Positions 27,290 through 36,561 of a stretch of DNA of 64,000 nt are shown one piece after another (positions within the stretch are counted from its first letter, which is position 1; every line of letters begins with the position of its first letter). The notes under the pieces were generated by a model. It ran no database searches. It had not been told where the DNA came from and was given only the letters and a program-made list of their open reading frames with translations. The stretch is from Mariprofundus sp. Its GTDB lineage: Bacteria; Pseudomonadota; Zetaproteobacteria; Mariprofundales; Mariprofundaceae. The stretch is from NCBI GenBank assembly GCA_021772775.1, contig JAJFLH010000006.1, positions 62,001 to 126,000 of the forward strand, in the 5' to 3' direction. The position numbers and the translations under genes were made by a program.

Positions 27290-28257
27290 TGGGGCTGCTT
27301 GTCGATGGCGTCTGGGCTGATCAGTGGTATGACACCAAAAGCACAGGTGGTCGTTTTGAACGCAAAGCATCTCAGTTTCGTAACTGGTTAACGGCGGATG
27401 GTGCAGCTGGTCCAGCTGGTAAAGCAGGTTTTATTGCTGAGCCAAACCGCTATCACCTTTATGTTTCACTGGCCTGTCCATGGGCACATCGCACGCTGAT
27501 TTTCCGCAAGCTAAAAGGATTGGAAGGGTTGATAACAGTCACCGCTGTGCATCCGCATATGCTGGATCAAGGCTGGCAGTTTGATCCAGCTGAACCTCTG
27601 TATGAATTCAGTCATGCGCATCAGCTCTACTGTAGGGCCGATCCGCAATATACGGGTAGAGTAACGGTGCCGATCCTGTGGGACAGAGAGCAGCAGACGA
27701 TTGTTTCGAATGAATCGGCTGAAATTATCCGAATGTTTAACTCTGCCTTTAATGATCTGACAGGTAATAGAGATGATTATTATCCCTCTGAGTTGACTGA
27801 AGAGATTGATAGGGTGAATAGCTTCGTTTACGACAACATCAATAACGGGGTTTATCGCTGTGGTTTTGCGACCACGCAGGAGGCATATGAAGAGGCCTTC
27901 GATCATCTGTTCGTCGCACTTGATAGGCTTGAATCACGCCTCTCCAATCAACGTTATCTGCTTGGTAAACAAATTACCGAAGCCGATTGGCGGTTATTTA
28001 CGACCTTAATACGCTTCGATGCGGTTTATGTCGGGCACTTTAAATGCAATCGTAATCGTATTATCGATATGCCTAATCTGTGGGGCTATCTGCGTGACCT
28101 CTATCAACAGCCGGGCATTGCTGAAACGGTTAACTTTGAGCATATCAAAAAGCATTATTATTTTAGCCACGAATCAATTAATCCGACCCGCATTGTGCCG
28201 AAAGGGCCACCTTTAGATTTTAATGCAGCGCATGATCGAGCTAGGTTTACATCATGA
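27289..28257 (+). CDS. Glutathionyl-hydroquinone reductase (Xi-class GST, YqjG-like)
   Basis: 322 residues starting at a GTG that overlaps the preceding stop by one base. The catalytic cysteine C63 sits in the family motif SLACPWAHRTL. The later blocks VPILWDREQQTIVSNESAEIIRM and YLLGKQITEADWRLFTTLIRFD are diagnostic of Xi-class transferases. It removes glutathione from glutathionyl-hydroquinones, fitting beside an ene-reductase and pirin. It overlaps the pirin gene by four bases. Confidence 0.95.
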   Translation: MGLLVDGVWADQWYDTKSTGGRFERKASQFRNWLTADGAAGPAGKAGFIAEPNRYHLYVSLACPWAHRTLIFRKLKGLEGLITVTAVHPHMLDQGWQFDPAEPLYEFSHAHQLYCRADPQYTGRVTVPILWDREQQTIVSNESAEIIRMFNSAFNDLTGNRDDYYPSELTEEIDRVNSFVYDNINNGVYRCGFATTQEAYEEAFDHLFVALDRLESRLSNQRYLLGKQITEADWRLFTTLIRFDAVYVGHFKCNRNRIIDMPNLWGYLRDLYQQPGIAETVNFEHIKKHYYFSHESINPTRIVPKGPPLDFNAAHDRARFTS

Positions 28258-28973
28258 GTATCACGGTTCATTCAGCCGTCACGGTGCCTGAAGGTGATGG
28301 TGTCAGCGTAAAACGCTTGATGCCGCTCTATGGCCTTCGCAACTACGATCCGTTTGTGCTGTGGGATCATTTCGATATCTCCGGCGGTGGTTTTCCCGAC
28401 CACCCACATCGTGGATTTGAAGCGATCACCTATCTGTTTGACGGTGGCATGAAACACACTGACACGCTTGGTAATAGAGGCACGATACATGTAGGAGGGG
28501 CGCAACGCTTTACTGCTGGTCGTGGAATTGTGCATTCGGAGTTTCCTGATGGGCGTGCGCACGGCATTCAGTTATGGATTAACCTGCCCAAAAGGTTGAA
28601 GTCTATCGAGCCGGATTATCAGCAGCTGCAGGCTGATGAGATTCCAGAGTGCGATCAAGATGGTGTTATCATTAGAACTGTCGTCGGCGTTGATGGTGCT
28701 ATCAGTTTGCATACAGCAGTCGAATACCTTGATGTGAGAATGAATGCTGGAAGCTCATGTCAGCGCTCTTTGGCGGCAGGATTGCGTGGCTTTATTTATG
28801 TGGTTGAAGGCACTGCTATGGTTAATGGTTTGACGCTTCATCATGGCGATGCGGCATTCATTGATGCTGTTTCAGAAGTGGATTTGAAAACTGCCCATGG
28901 TGTGCGATTGATGTGGTGTTTCGGGATGCCTCATCATGAATCCATCAATCAGCATGGCCCTTATGTTGACTAG
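28254..28973 (+). CDS. Pirin family bicupin protein
   Basis: 239 residues. The first cupin holds the metal-binding cluster of the family: PDHPHRGFEAITYLFDG, then HTDTLGNRG and GRGIVHSEFP. Many bacterial pirins have quercetin dioxygenase activity or are redox switches; the exact role here is not known. Last gene of the four-gene operon, and the right inverted repeat follows closely. Confidence 0.92.
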   Translation: MSITVHSAVTVPEGDGVSVKRLMPLYGLRNYDPFVLWDHFDISGGGFPDHPHRGFEAITYLFDGGMKHTDTLGNRGTIHVGGAQRFTAGRGIVHSEFPDGRAHGIQLWINLPKRLKSIEPDYQQLQADEIPECDQDGVIIRTVVGVDGAISLHTAVEYLDVRMNAGSSCQRSLAAGLRGFIYVVEGTAMVNGLTLHHGDAAFIDAVSEVDLKTAHGVRLMWCFGMPHHESINQHGPYVD

Positions 28974-29014
28974 CGCGATGAAGTAAACGGATAACTTTCC
29001 CTGCCTCATGGTTT

Positions 29015-29136
29015 GTTGAGCTGATCATCTTGTAATTATTTAGCATACTTTAAAACCAACCTCACAGCACTACGACTGACTAGCAATATAGCTTAAAGCG
29101 CTTCTAAATCTGCGTCCATCTGTGGTTTCAATGCTT
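29015..29136 (-). repeat. Right copy of the ~120-bp inverted repeat
   Basis: Read on the minus strand from 29136 it gives AAGCATTGAAACCACAGATG, GCAGATTTAGAAGCGCTTTAA, then CTGTGAGGTTGG and TTTTAAAGTATGCTAAAT. It is the reverse complement of the copy at 24806-24925 apart from point changes, small indels and a divergent central ~25 bases. The two copies bracket the fusion/OYE/GHR/pirin operon. Confidence 0.85.
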
Positions 29137-29212
29137 ATACTGGACAGCTATATCATATTTTCGTATCTCGGATGATATGGGTATGCTTGCCGAAAGCGGT
29201 TGTGGAGTAGGC

Positions 29213-29656
29213 ATGATTCAAAAGTTGAAACAGATGTGGAAAAAAGCGGCAGATAGCCCGCAGCAGGAGCGGCAGCACTCTGTGGCGCTGGCTGTTGCAG
29301 CTTTGATGGTTGAGATCATGCGTATGGATGGTCAGCTGCACGATGCTGAGCGCAGAGAGATGATGCAGCGCCTGGAAAATCGTTTTGGTCTGAGTGAGTC
29401 AGAGATTCATGACCTGATTGAGCAGGCGACAAAAGATGTCCAGGAAGCTCTGGATATGCATCAGTTTACATCGGTCGTGGTGAAAAGCTTTACCACGCAG
29501 GAGAGGGTTCATATTTTGACAGAGTTATGGGCTGTGGCGTGGGCTGATGGTCATGTTGATCCCTATGAAGAGCAATTGATTCGGCGTATGGCTGACTTGA
29601 TGGGCTTGCATCACTCGCAGTTTATCCAGTCAAAAATTTCTGCTGGTATTACATGA
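29213..29656 (+). CDS. TerB-like domain protein
   Basis: 147 residues from ATG 29213, chosen because GGAG lies five bases upstream; the frame opens at 29177. An all-helical TerB/DjlA-N-type domain is shown by ALMVEIMRMDGQLHDAERREM and ELWAVAWADGHVDPYEEQLIRRMADLMGL, two repeats with acidic positions expected to bind metal. Function unknown; the family is linked to tellurite resistance and envelope stress. Convergent with the DUF748-type gene, overlapping it by eight bases. Confidence 0.85.
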   Translation: MIQKLKQMWKKAADSPQQERQHSVALAVAALMVEIMRMDGQLHDAERREMMQRLENRFGLSESEIHDLIEQATKDVQEALDMHQFTSVVVKSFTTQERVHILTELWAVAWADGHVDPYEEQLIRRMADLMGLHHSQFIQSKISAGIT

Positions 29657-31646
29657 CTTTTTTATCGTCCTGATGAGGAAGCTGAAGTTCAACCTGGATT
29701 GAACTGATTTCCTGAACTTGATCTGAATCGGTAGGCCAGCGTAGAAAAATACGCTCTTGGCTAATACCATGGTGTACCATATAGCGTTTGATCAGTTTTT
29801 GGGTATATTGAATGCGGGCAAGTGTCTCGGAAGTGAGCTCTTGGCCCGACCACAATGGCCTGAGATCAATGTCTATGGCTGGTTTGTTACGCAGCATGCG
29901 CACAATTTTGTATGTTCGAATGCGCTCATTCATGGACAGAGGCCCATACTCATGTAGTCGAATTTGAGTTGCAATTTCGGTCTCTTTATTGATTTGTGAA
30001 GCTCTTTTCTTATCGAGTCCATCTTGTCTGGAAGCCGCTTGAGACAGTGATAGGAGCAATGCTTGTTCGATCATCTCAAAACTGAGGGGATGTTGTTGCC
30101 AGAGGCCTGTAACCTCTCCTTGCAGTTTTATCGAAGCGTTACTCTGCTTTAAATGCCGAAGCAGGTCATAGGTGTTCATGCCAGTGCGTGCGAGCATGGG
30201 GTCAGAGTTTAGGTTGCCTGCTTCTGCCTCGCCTCCGACTAATTGGAGCTGCCAGCGACTTTGATAGCGATCCTCTTTGAGCGCATATTCCACATCGATA
30301 GATGCATTGAGATAACCGCGTATCAGACGAGGCATGCCGGATGCTGTCATCCACGAATGTGAAAAAAATGGTAAGGCGCTTTGAATTGAGGCGGAGCCCA
30401 GGAATCGCTGGGGTTTGGACAGTGCGGACCATTTACCAGTCAATTGGAGTTTTCCACCACCTACTTTTGCCGTCGCATTGATATTCGACCACTGTTTTGT
30501 GGCGAGATCATCAATCTGAATGTCGAATTCCTCAGCCCAGCGCGACTCTTTTTTGCCCATGCTGACGACACCTTGATTCAGCTTGAGTTGACGAATGTGT
30601 ATGTTTTTGCTGCGTAAGGCCGCTGCCCACCATGTAGTTTGCAGCGCTGGTGTGGAAGCGAGTTTACGGGGCGTTGGATGTAAGGGTTCGAGGGCGACGA
30701 CGTATGCCCAGTTGTCTGCGACAATATGATCAATTGATTGTGTATTCAGTCCCATGCCAATAGGGCCAAACTGCCAGCTGATATGATCGGCTGTCCAGAT
30801 ATCGCCGGCATGTGAGACTTCTACATCAACGGCGTTGGCTTGCCCCTGCATACGCCACAGCCCATCATGTAGGGATACATGACTGTTCAGATTAACCGTT
30901 CCAGCCAGTGTGACCGGACTTCTGGCACTATTTTGTAGTGGCAATAAGGGGCGTAAAGCGGTGATCGGAACATGTTTGCTGATGACCGAAAACTCGGCAT
31001 CAGTGAGATGGTTTGTCATGTTCTTGTCGACAATACCGCTCAAATACCACTCTGCATCAGTCGCTCTATTTGTTTGTTCGCTTTTGAGGTCAAAGCTTAA
31101 GGCTTGCTGTTTTGGCCATGCAGCCTGACCTTTGAGTGACTGTAGTGTCAGATTGCCATCGGGGAGTGCAATGGCCAATGTCATCTTCTCTATTTGTATC
31201 TTATCTGTGCTGATTCTCCATTCGGGAGCGCTTGATTGAGACTGCGAAAGCGCCGGGTTGGTTGCACTGAGAGTCATGTTGCCATCGTACATTTTGAGCT
31301 GAGATAGATGCACATCGTGTTGGCTTAGATCAACCTTGAGATCCTGATAATTGATTTTATGCCAAGACCAGTCCGTAGAATCAAGGTGAAGAGGGGCAGA
31401 AAAAACAGCCTCATGTATCACGCCCTTGGAGGCTGTGATATTCCAGTTACCTGCTTGTCCGAGCCAATGGCTTGATCCATCCAATTGCCCTGCTGCTAGT
31501 GCTCGTTTACCAAGCTTTGGTAGTAAATTCGACCATGGGGAAAGTGGCCATGCAACGGCATGCAGATCTATCTCCCATCTATCCTGTTTTTGTGTGGCAT
31601 CGAATTTTAGTCGATGTGAGGGGGGGGGCTTTATTGGCGTTGTCAA
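29649..31646 (-). CDS. DUF748/AsmA-like envelope protein, C-terminal part (frame-shifted from upstream ORF)
   Basis: Beta-rich periplasmic protein fragment. The C-terminal section (LARIQYTQKLIKRYMVHHGI followed by ERIFLRWPTDS) has the OmpA-like ending seen in DUF748 proteins. The reading frame has no convincing start of its own. Its first in-frame codons lie just before a run of nine C (31628-31620), and the sequence flows naturally from the upstream ORF if one C is removed. It is therefore the second half of one gene of about 930 codons, either truly frameshifted, phase variable or affected by a sequencing error. Confidence 0.75.
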   Translation of the reverse strand: MTTPIKPPPSHRLKFDATQKQDRWEIDLHAVAWPLSPWSNLLPKLGKRALAAGQLDGSSHWLGQAGNWNITASKGVIHEAVFSAPLHLDSTDWSWHKINYQDLKVDLSQHDVHLSQLKMYDGNMTLSATNPALSQSQSSAPEWRISTDKIQIEKMTLAIALPDGNLTLQSLKGQAAWPKQQALSFDLKSEQTNRATDAEWYLSGIVDKNMTNHLTDAEFSVISKHVPITALRPLLPLQNSARSPVTLAGTVNLNSHVSLHDGLWRMQGQANAVDVEVSHAGDIWTADHISWQFGPIGMGLNTQSIDHIVADNWAYVVALEPLHPTPRKLASTPALQTTWWAAALRSKNIHIRQLKLNQGVVSMGKKESRWAEEFDIQIDDLATKQWSNINATAKVGGGKLQLTGKWSALSKPQRFLGSASIQSALPFFSHSWMTASGMPRLIRGYLNASIDVEYALKEDRYQSRWQLQLVGGEAEAGNLNSDPMLARTGMNTYDLLRHLKQSNASIKLQGEVTGLWQQHPLSFEMIEQALLLSLSQAASRQDGLDKKRASQINKETEIATQIRLHEYGPLSMNERIRTYKIVRMLRNKPAIDIDLRPLWSGQELTSETLARIQYTQKLIKRYMVHHGISQERIFLRWPTDSDQVQEISSIQVELQLPHQDDKKVM

Positions 31647-32394
31647 TTTTATCTGGTTGACTGTTTTCGGGATGAAAAATTAGCGCGCTCTGAAGTTGGA
31701 CAGGACTTTGCGGTGTGGTTGTGATGAAGCTATTTTGCCATTTTAATTCTCCACTGAGATATCCAGCGATGGGTTTGAGCTGCATGGCATCTGCTAATGG
31801 CAGTGTGTTCACATGCTGCCAGTTGAGTTCTCCATTTGAGGTGTTGTCATCGAAGTTGATTGTTTGTTTCCATTGCACGGAACCATGGTGTGTATTGGCG
31901 GATGCGGTGATGATGTGTTTATTTGATTGCGCCTGTTGTTGAATTGAAATGTTGTTGGTGACGAGTGGTGTTGTGCCATGTTCTTGGAAATATAGTTTAA
32001 CCTGGCCATGTTGGGCTGTGATTGAAGAGCTGGCCTTCCAAAGTTTCATCAGGGCATGATTCTGTTGCCACGCCGTATTATTCTTGGATAGATGGAGCTC
32101 AGCCTCAATGCCGGATATTTCCATCTTGCCGATTTGTGAAATTGGGTCATTCAATAACTCAGGCTTAGTCCGCAGTAGTATATGTTCAATGGTAACCTTA
32201 TCAGCTCCGAGCTTTAGGTGGATGTCTTGAAAAATCAAAGCATTGCGTAGCAGGTGATAGCGAACTTCGCCAATTTGAATGTTAGCTTTTTCAGCCCATG
32301 CCTGAACAAGCATGGCTGCCCGCTCTTGAGCTTGCATGCGAACTGAGAGGTGCATGGCGACGCATAAGAGGGCAAATACTGCTATGCCAGCCAA
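31579..32394 (-). CDS. DUF748/AsmA-like envelope protein, N-terminal part ending after a C9 tract
   Basis: About 270 residues: a membrane anchor (AGIAVFALLCVAMHLSVRM) and the start of a periplasmic beta-rich region. The frame passes the poly-C tract and ends in an unrelated tail (LTSTKIRCHTKTG). The TTG at 32394 has no basic residues before the helix. The frame stays open upstream to a CTG at 32457 preceded by GGGGTGAT, which would add KPRHIFHHPVGIFPAGARWY and a normal signal-anchor. Follows acsA by about 40 bases. Confidence 0.7.
   Translation of the reverse strand: MAGIAVFALLCVAMHLSVRMQAQERAAMLVQAWAEKANIQIGEVRYHLLRNALIFQDIHLKLGADKVTIEHILLRTKPELLNDPISQIGKMEISGIEAELHLSKNNTAWQQNHALMKLWKASSSITAQHGQVKLYFQEHGTTPLVTNNISIQQQAQSNKHIITASANTHHGSVQWKQTINFDDNTSNGELNWQHVNTLPLADAMQLKPIAGYLSGELKWQNSFITTTPQSPVQLQSALIFHPENSQPDKIDNANKAPPLTSTKIRCHTKTG
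31620..31628. repeat. Homopolymer G9/C9 tract inside a gene
   Basis: Nine consecutive G on the + strand (nine C in the coding strand) located exactly where the two DUF748 reading frames cross. Eight bases would restore one continuous frame. Confidence 0.9.
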
Positions 32395-32494
32395 ATACCA
32401 CCGCGCACCAGCGGGGAAAATACCAACCGGATGATGGAAGATATGGCGAGGTTTCAGTTAATCACCCCGGCAGCAGAGCAATGCGGTACATTGT

Positions 32495-34450
32495 CTATCG
32501 GGCTCGCTGCAGTTGTTGAACCACGCTTTGATCCTCAAGTGTTGATATATCTGAAGTGATTTCACGTCCTGCAGCAATGTCTCTGAGCAGACGACGCATG
32601 ATCTTTCCAGACCTTGTTTTCGGCAGGTTATTGGCAAAACGAATATCATCCGGCTTGGCGATGGCACCAATCTCCTTGGTGACATGGGCACGCAATTCAG
32701 CCGCGGCTGCTTCAGCCTGTGAATCATCAATTTCAACTTTAAGCGTGACAAAGGCACATATCGCTTCGCCTTTAATGTCGTGCGGGCGACCAACAACAGC
32801 TGCTTCAGTAACGCTTGGGTGTGAGACAAGTGCTGATTCGATCTCCATGGTGCCAAGTCGATGGCCGGACACATTCAGCACATCGTCGACGCGTCCCATG
32901 ATCCAGAAGTATCCATCCTCATCGCGCCGTGCACCATCGCCGGCAAAATAGTAACGGCCATCAAAATTATGCCAATAGGTATCAATATAACGCTGATCAT
33001 CACCCCAAACACCACGCAGCATTGATGGCCATGGTTTGCGCAATACCAGTAGGCCACCGTCACCAGAGACCTCTTCGCCATTTTCATTGACGACTGCCGC
33101 ATCAATGCCGGGCAGGGGTAGTGTTGCCGAACCGGGTTTAGTTGATGTAGCAAAGGGGAGTGGGCTAATCATGTGGCCGCCGGTCTCTGTCTGCCACCAG
33201 GTGTCCACAATCGGGCAGCGTCCCTGGCCAATTACATTGCGATACCACATCCAGGCTTCCGGATTGATCGGTTCTCCAACCGTACCGAGCAGACGCAGAT
33301 GCGATAGATCATGTCTGTTTGGCCATTCATTACCTGCTTTGATCAAGGCGCGGATGGCAGTTGGGGCAGTATAAAACACGCTGACATGGTGATCAGCACA
33401 AATTTTCCACAAACGACCGGGGTCGGGATATGTTGGTACACCTTCATACATCACCGTTGTGCCACCACAAGCTAAGGGGCCGTATACGGAATAGGTGTGA
33501 CCTGTAATCCAGCCGACATCCGCAGTGCACCAGAAAGCATCGCTTTCGGGCTGCAAATCGAATGTCCATAACATGGTAAGTCGGGCCCATAAGAGATAGC
33601 CGGCTGTGCTGTGCAGAATACCTTTGGGTTTACCTGTAGAGCCTGATGTATAAAGAATAAATAGAGGGTGTTCGGAGTCGAGTGCTAAAGGTTCGCAATA
33701 ATCGGCTTCGGTGTTCAATGCTTCATGCCAGTTAATATCGCGTTGGCTGTTCATCTCAATGTCATTACCTGCATGACGAACGACGAGTAGGCGCTCAACA
33801 CTTTGGCAGCCTTCTGAGAGCGCTTCATCGACATTGGGTTTGAGTGCATGAGTGGTGCCCCGGCGGCCACCGCCATCGGCAGTGATGACCAGGCGTGCTC
33901 CGGTGTCTTCAATGCGATCTCGCAGTGCTTGCGGGGAAAAAGCACCGAATACGACGGAGTGAATAGCGCCGATGCGGCTGCATGCAAGCATGGCAATCGC
34001 AGCTTCGGGGATCATCGGCATGTAAATAATGACTCGGTCGCCGGCTTCGATGCCCAGCGTTCGCATGGCATTGGCAGCACGACAGACATCAGCCAGCAGA
34101 GAGTGATAAGAGATGCGACGCACTTCGCCGGCCTCACCTTCCCAGATGATTGCATTTCGCTCACCTGAGCCTGCGGCAATATGGCGATCGAGACAGTTGT
34201 CGGACAGGTTCAGTTTGCCATCTTCAAACCAGCGAAAGAATGGTGCTTGCTGCTGATTCAATACTTGAGAAAATGGCGTTTTCCAACTCAAGTGTTCGTT
34301 GGCAAGGCGTTCCCAAGTGGCTTCAAAATTATTGGAAAATTCAGAGCACAGGGATTTGTACTGCTCCATACTGGCAATGTTTGCCTGATGATTTGAGGAT
34401 GGTTCAAATATGCGATGTTCTTCGAGAATACTTTCAATGGTTTCTGACAT
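32495..34450 (-). CDS. acsA: Acetyl-CoA synthetase
   Basis: 651 residues from ATG 34450, selected because GGAGGG precedes it; the frame continues to 34600 without family similarity. Makes acetyl-CoA from acetate, ATP and CoA through acetyl-AMP. The nucleotide loop [11 protein letters not shown], the aryl/acyl pocket [10 protein letters not shown], the hinge [16 protein letters not shown] and the regulatory acetylation lysine in [14 protein letters not shown] are present. Confidence 0.96.
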   Translation of the reverse strand: MSETIESILEEHRIFEPSSNHQANIASMEQYKSLCSEFSNNFEATWERLANEHLSWKTPFSQVLNQQQAPFFRWFEDGKLNLSDNCLDRHIAAGSGERNAIIWEGEAGEVRRISYHSLLADVCRAANAMRTLGIEAGDRVIIYMPMIPEAAIAMLACSRIGAIHSVVFGAFSPQALRDRIEDTGARLVITADGGGRRGTTHALKPNVDEALSEGCQSVERLLVVRHAGNDIEMNSQRDINWHEALNTEADYCEPLALDSEHPLFILYTSGSTGKPKGILHSTAGYLLWARLTMLWTFDLQPESDAFWCTADVGWITGHTYSVYGPLACGGTTVMYEGVPTYPDPGRLWKICADHHVSVFYTAPTAIRALIKAGNEWPNRHDLSHLRLLGTVGEPINPEAWMWYRNVIGQGRCPIVDTWWQTETGGHMISPLPFATSTKPGSATLPLPGIDAAVVNENGEEVSGDGGLLVLRKPWPSMLRGVWGDDQRYIDTYWHNFDGRYYFAGDGARRDEDGYFWIMGRVDDVLNVSGHRLGTMEIESALVSHPSVTEAAVVGRPHDIKGEAICAFVTLKVEIDDSQAEAAAAELRAHVTKEIGAIAKPDDIRFANNLPKTRSGKIMRRLLRDIAAGREITSDISTLEDQSVVQQLQRAR

Positions 34451-34598
34451 GGTTATCCCTCCATTGTCATTTCTAACAGGCATGGGTTTGATGAACAAGA
34501 CGGAAACATCATATCGAGGATTCTGCTTGGCTCTGTGATTCATGATGATGGGGGAAACAATGCTCTTTCGATATGTTGGATAGACGTTAAGATTGCCC

Positions 34599-34913
34599 AT
34601 GCATAAAATATATCTGATCCATACCAGCGTAAGTTGTGAGTCTGAAGCGAAGAAACTTGCAGATGATTTGATTGGACAAGCTATTTGTGCTTGTGTGCAG
34701 ATGATTGGGCCGGGGCTTTCTACCTACCGATGGCATGGTAAGCTTGAGCAGGCTCAAGAGTATTTTTTTCGTATTAAAACGACTGGTGCATGTAAAGATC
34801 AGGTTATCAATTGGTTACACATACATCATCCGTATGATTTGCCGGAGATTAGCTGGACGGTTCACGAGTGCAGTGAAGAGTATGCGCTGTGGGTGGATGC
34901 AGAGACGAAGTAA
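34599..34913 (+). CDS. cutA: CutA1-family protein
   Basis: 104 residues from ATG 34599 (a TTG lies two codons upstream). The trimeric PII-like fold is indicated by [36 protein letters not shown] and [11 protein letters not shown]. The family is historically tied to copper tolerance, but its biochemical role is unresolved. Followed after 60 bases by ccdA. Confidence 0.92.
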   Translation: MHKIYLIHTSVSCESEAKKLADDLIGQAICACVQMIGPGLSTYRWHGKLEQAQEYFFRIKTTGACKDQVINWLHIHHPYDLPEISWTVHECSEEYALWVDAETK

Positions 34914-34973
34914 GTTGAAAGCGGCTTTAAAGCGCAATAGCCGTAGTATTGAGAATTTAGCAATGGAGTTTGC

Positions 34974-35729
34974 ATGATTGAAGTAACATTTGTTGGAGCC
35001 TTACTGGCGGGGCTGTTGTCATTTTTATCCCCCTGCGTACTACCTTTAGTACCGGCTTATTTGTCGTATATTTCAGGCGTGTCGGTTAACGATTTACGTC
35101 AGCAGGATGGGCAGAGCGGATCAGTACGCCGCCGTGCGCTGATACAATCGGTCTGGTTTGTCGCAGGTTTTAGTCTGGTATTTATTCTTTTGGGGGCATC
35201 AGCATCGCTGTTAGGGCAGTGGATGTTGTCTCATCTGGCTTTGTTAGGGAAAGTGGCTGGTGCTGTGATTGTTGTGTTTGGCTTGCACTATACCGGACTT
35301 ATCCGCATTCCTTTTCTTATGATGGATGCACACTTTGATACCGGTGGCATTAACGCGAAGCATGGCATGGGGGCACTCATTCTAGGTTCTGCTTTTGCTT
35401 TTGGTTGGACACCATGTGTTGGACCTATTCTTGGTGCTATCCTGGCTGTTGCAGGTGCACAGGCAGAACTCATGCGTGGTGTGGCTCTGTTGGCTACCTA
35501 TTCTTTGGGCTTGGCGATTCCATTTTTGTTGGCAGCTCTGGCGACAGATTCCTTTTTGCGCTGGTCACAGAACTTTAAAAGGCACCTTGCGATTATTGAA
35601 AAGCTGTCTGGGGTTTTGTTGATTATTGTCGGTGTTTTAATCTTTCTGGGTAGCTTTAGCGTCGTGGCGGCATGGTTGATTGACTGGTTTCCTTTCCTTG
35701 CAGATATCGAAGGTGCGCTTGTCCCTTGA
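34974..35729 (+). CDS. ccdA: CcdA/DsbD-type transmembrane thiol-disulfide carrier
   Basis: 251 residues, six membrane helices. The two redox cysteines are in LLSFLSPCVLPLVPAYLSYI and AFGWTPCVGPILGAIL, each followed by the conserved proline-rich turn. It moves reducing equivalents from cytoplasmic thioredoxin to periplasmic partners, including cytochrome c maturation. It lacks the extra periplasmic domains of full DsbD. GGAG precedes the ATG. Confidence 0.93.
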   Translation: MIEVTFVGALLAGLLSFLSPCVLPLVPAYLSYISGVSVNDLRQQDGQSGSVRRRALIQSVWFVAGFSLVFILLGASASLLGQWMLSHLALLGKVAGAVIVVFGLHYTGLIRIPFLMMDAHFDTGGINAKHGMGALILGSAFAFGWTPCVGPILGAILAVAGAQAELMRGVALLATYSLGLAIPFLLAALATDSFLRWSQNFKRHLAIIEKLSGVLLIIVGVLIFLGSFSVVAAWLIDWFPFLADIEGALVP

Positions 35730-36049
35730 ATTTATCACTTGAAAGTGATTCAATATCAACCATGTTAGAAGAAAAACCTCAACAAGCCCTCGAAGAACGC
35801 ATGCATGTGCTGACCGAACATTTGTCGGTTATTCGGCGCAATATGGAAAAGACCATTGCTGACAACCATCGCATGCGTGAAGTTGTGCGCATTGCAGAGA
35901 GTGAGCTGCGCAAGCGACGTGATCAAGTGCAGAAGCTTGAAGGCGAGCTTGAAGGTGTTAGAAATGCACGCTTAGAGGCCAGGGCCAGAGTGGAGCATGC
36001 TATGGAACAATTGGATGGCCTGATCTCTGAACAGAAGGATGCATCGTGA
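35726..36049 (+). CDS. Coiled-coil protein upstream of zapA
   Basis: About 95-107 residues, almost entirely heptad-like charged sequence (ERMHVLTEHLSVIRRNMEKT, RIAESELRKRRDQVQKLEGE), predicting a long coiled coil. A TTG at 35726 overlaps the ccdA stop and has GAAGGTG ten bases upstream; the ATG at 35762 lacks a visible ribosome site, so the start is unsettled. Coupling to zapA suggests a cell-division role similar to ZapB, but this is inference from position. Confidence 0.75.
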   Translation: MNLSLESDSISTMLEEKPQQALEERMHVLTEHLSVIRRNMEKTIADNHRMREVVRIAESELRKRRDQVQKLEGELEGVRNARLEARARVEHAMEQLDGLISEQKDAS

Positions 36050-36339
36050 GTAATCCTGTCGAAATTACCCTGATGGGGCGCAACTTTTCCATATTGACGG
36101 ATGAAGATCCAGCCCAGGTTATGGCAGCCTCAAACCTTGTGCAGAAACATATTGATGAACTTCGTGAGATGGGGGCATCTGTGGGTTCAGATCGTTTACT
36201 GACGCTCGTTGCGTTGAATCTAGCCGGCGAATTATTGAAAAGTAAGGGCTCAAGTGTGGATGGTCTGGAAGGCTTGATCTCCGAACTGGATGCTGTAGTC
36301 TTACAAGCAGAAGGTTTAGCGAAAGCGCCCCTGCGTTGA
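36046..36339 (+). CDS. zapA: Cell division protein ZapA
   Basis: 97 residues beginning with a GTG that overlaps the previous stop by four bases, with AAGGA about eight bases upstream. The globular N-terminal part (VEITLMGRNFSILTDEDPAQ) and LLTLVALNLAGELLK helix are typical. It cross-links FtsZ protofilaments at the division ring. Its last bases overlap the predicted 5' end of 6S RNA. Confidence 0.93.
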   Translation: MSNPVEITLMGRNFSILTDEDPAQVMAASNLVQKHIDELREMGASVGSDRLLTLVALNLAGELLKSKGSSVDGLEGLISELDAVVLQAEGLAKAPLR

Positions 36340-36502
36340 GCGAATGGCAGAAAAGTTGCTTGAGCCGATACTTGTCGAATGGGAGCTTACCTATCTTGGC
36401 TGTTGTGCGTCCCCTTATCGGGATACCTGATGCGAAGTTGCGGCACCCACCTCTTGTTAGAGGGTTCGATGACTGTCTGTCATTACGCCAGCGCGGGGGT
36501 TC
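36325..36502 (+). ncRNA. ssrS: 6S RNA (RNA polymerase holoenzyme regulator)
   Basis: Located between zapA and the 5-formyltetrahydrofolate cyclo-ligase gene, the classical 6S position. TGAGCCGATA at 36361 is identical to the conserved 5' block of E. coli 6S RNA. A closing stem forms between CCCCTGCG (36328-36335) and CGCGGGGG (36492-36499), giving about 175-180 nt. A T-rich stretch follows at 36520-36540. Ends are approximate and the 5' end overlaps the zapA coding region. Confidence 0.8.
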
Positions 36503-36561
36503 CTTTTACCACCCTGTCTATTTTATAATCCTTTTTTTTGCTAAAACTCAACACTTCTCCC

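Noticed and set aside
24806-29136. Composite transposon
   Set aside because: Inverted repeats are present, but no transposase and no target-site duplication could be identified; only the repeat structure is claimed.
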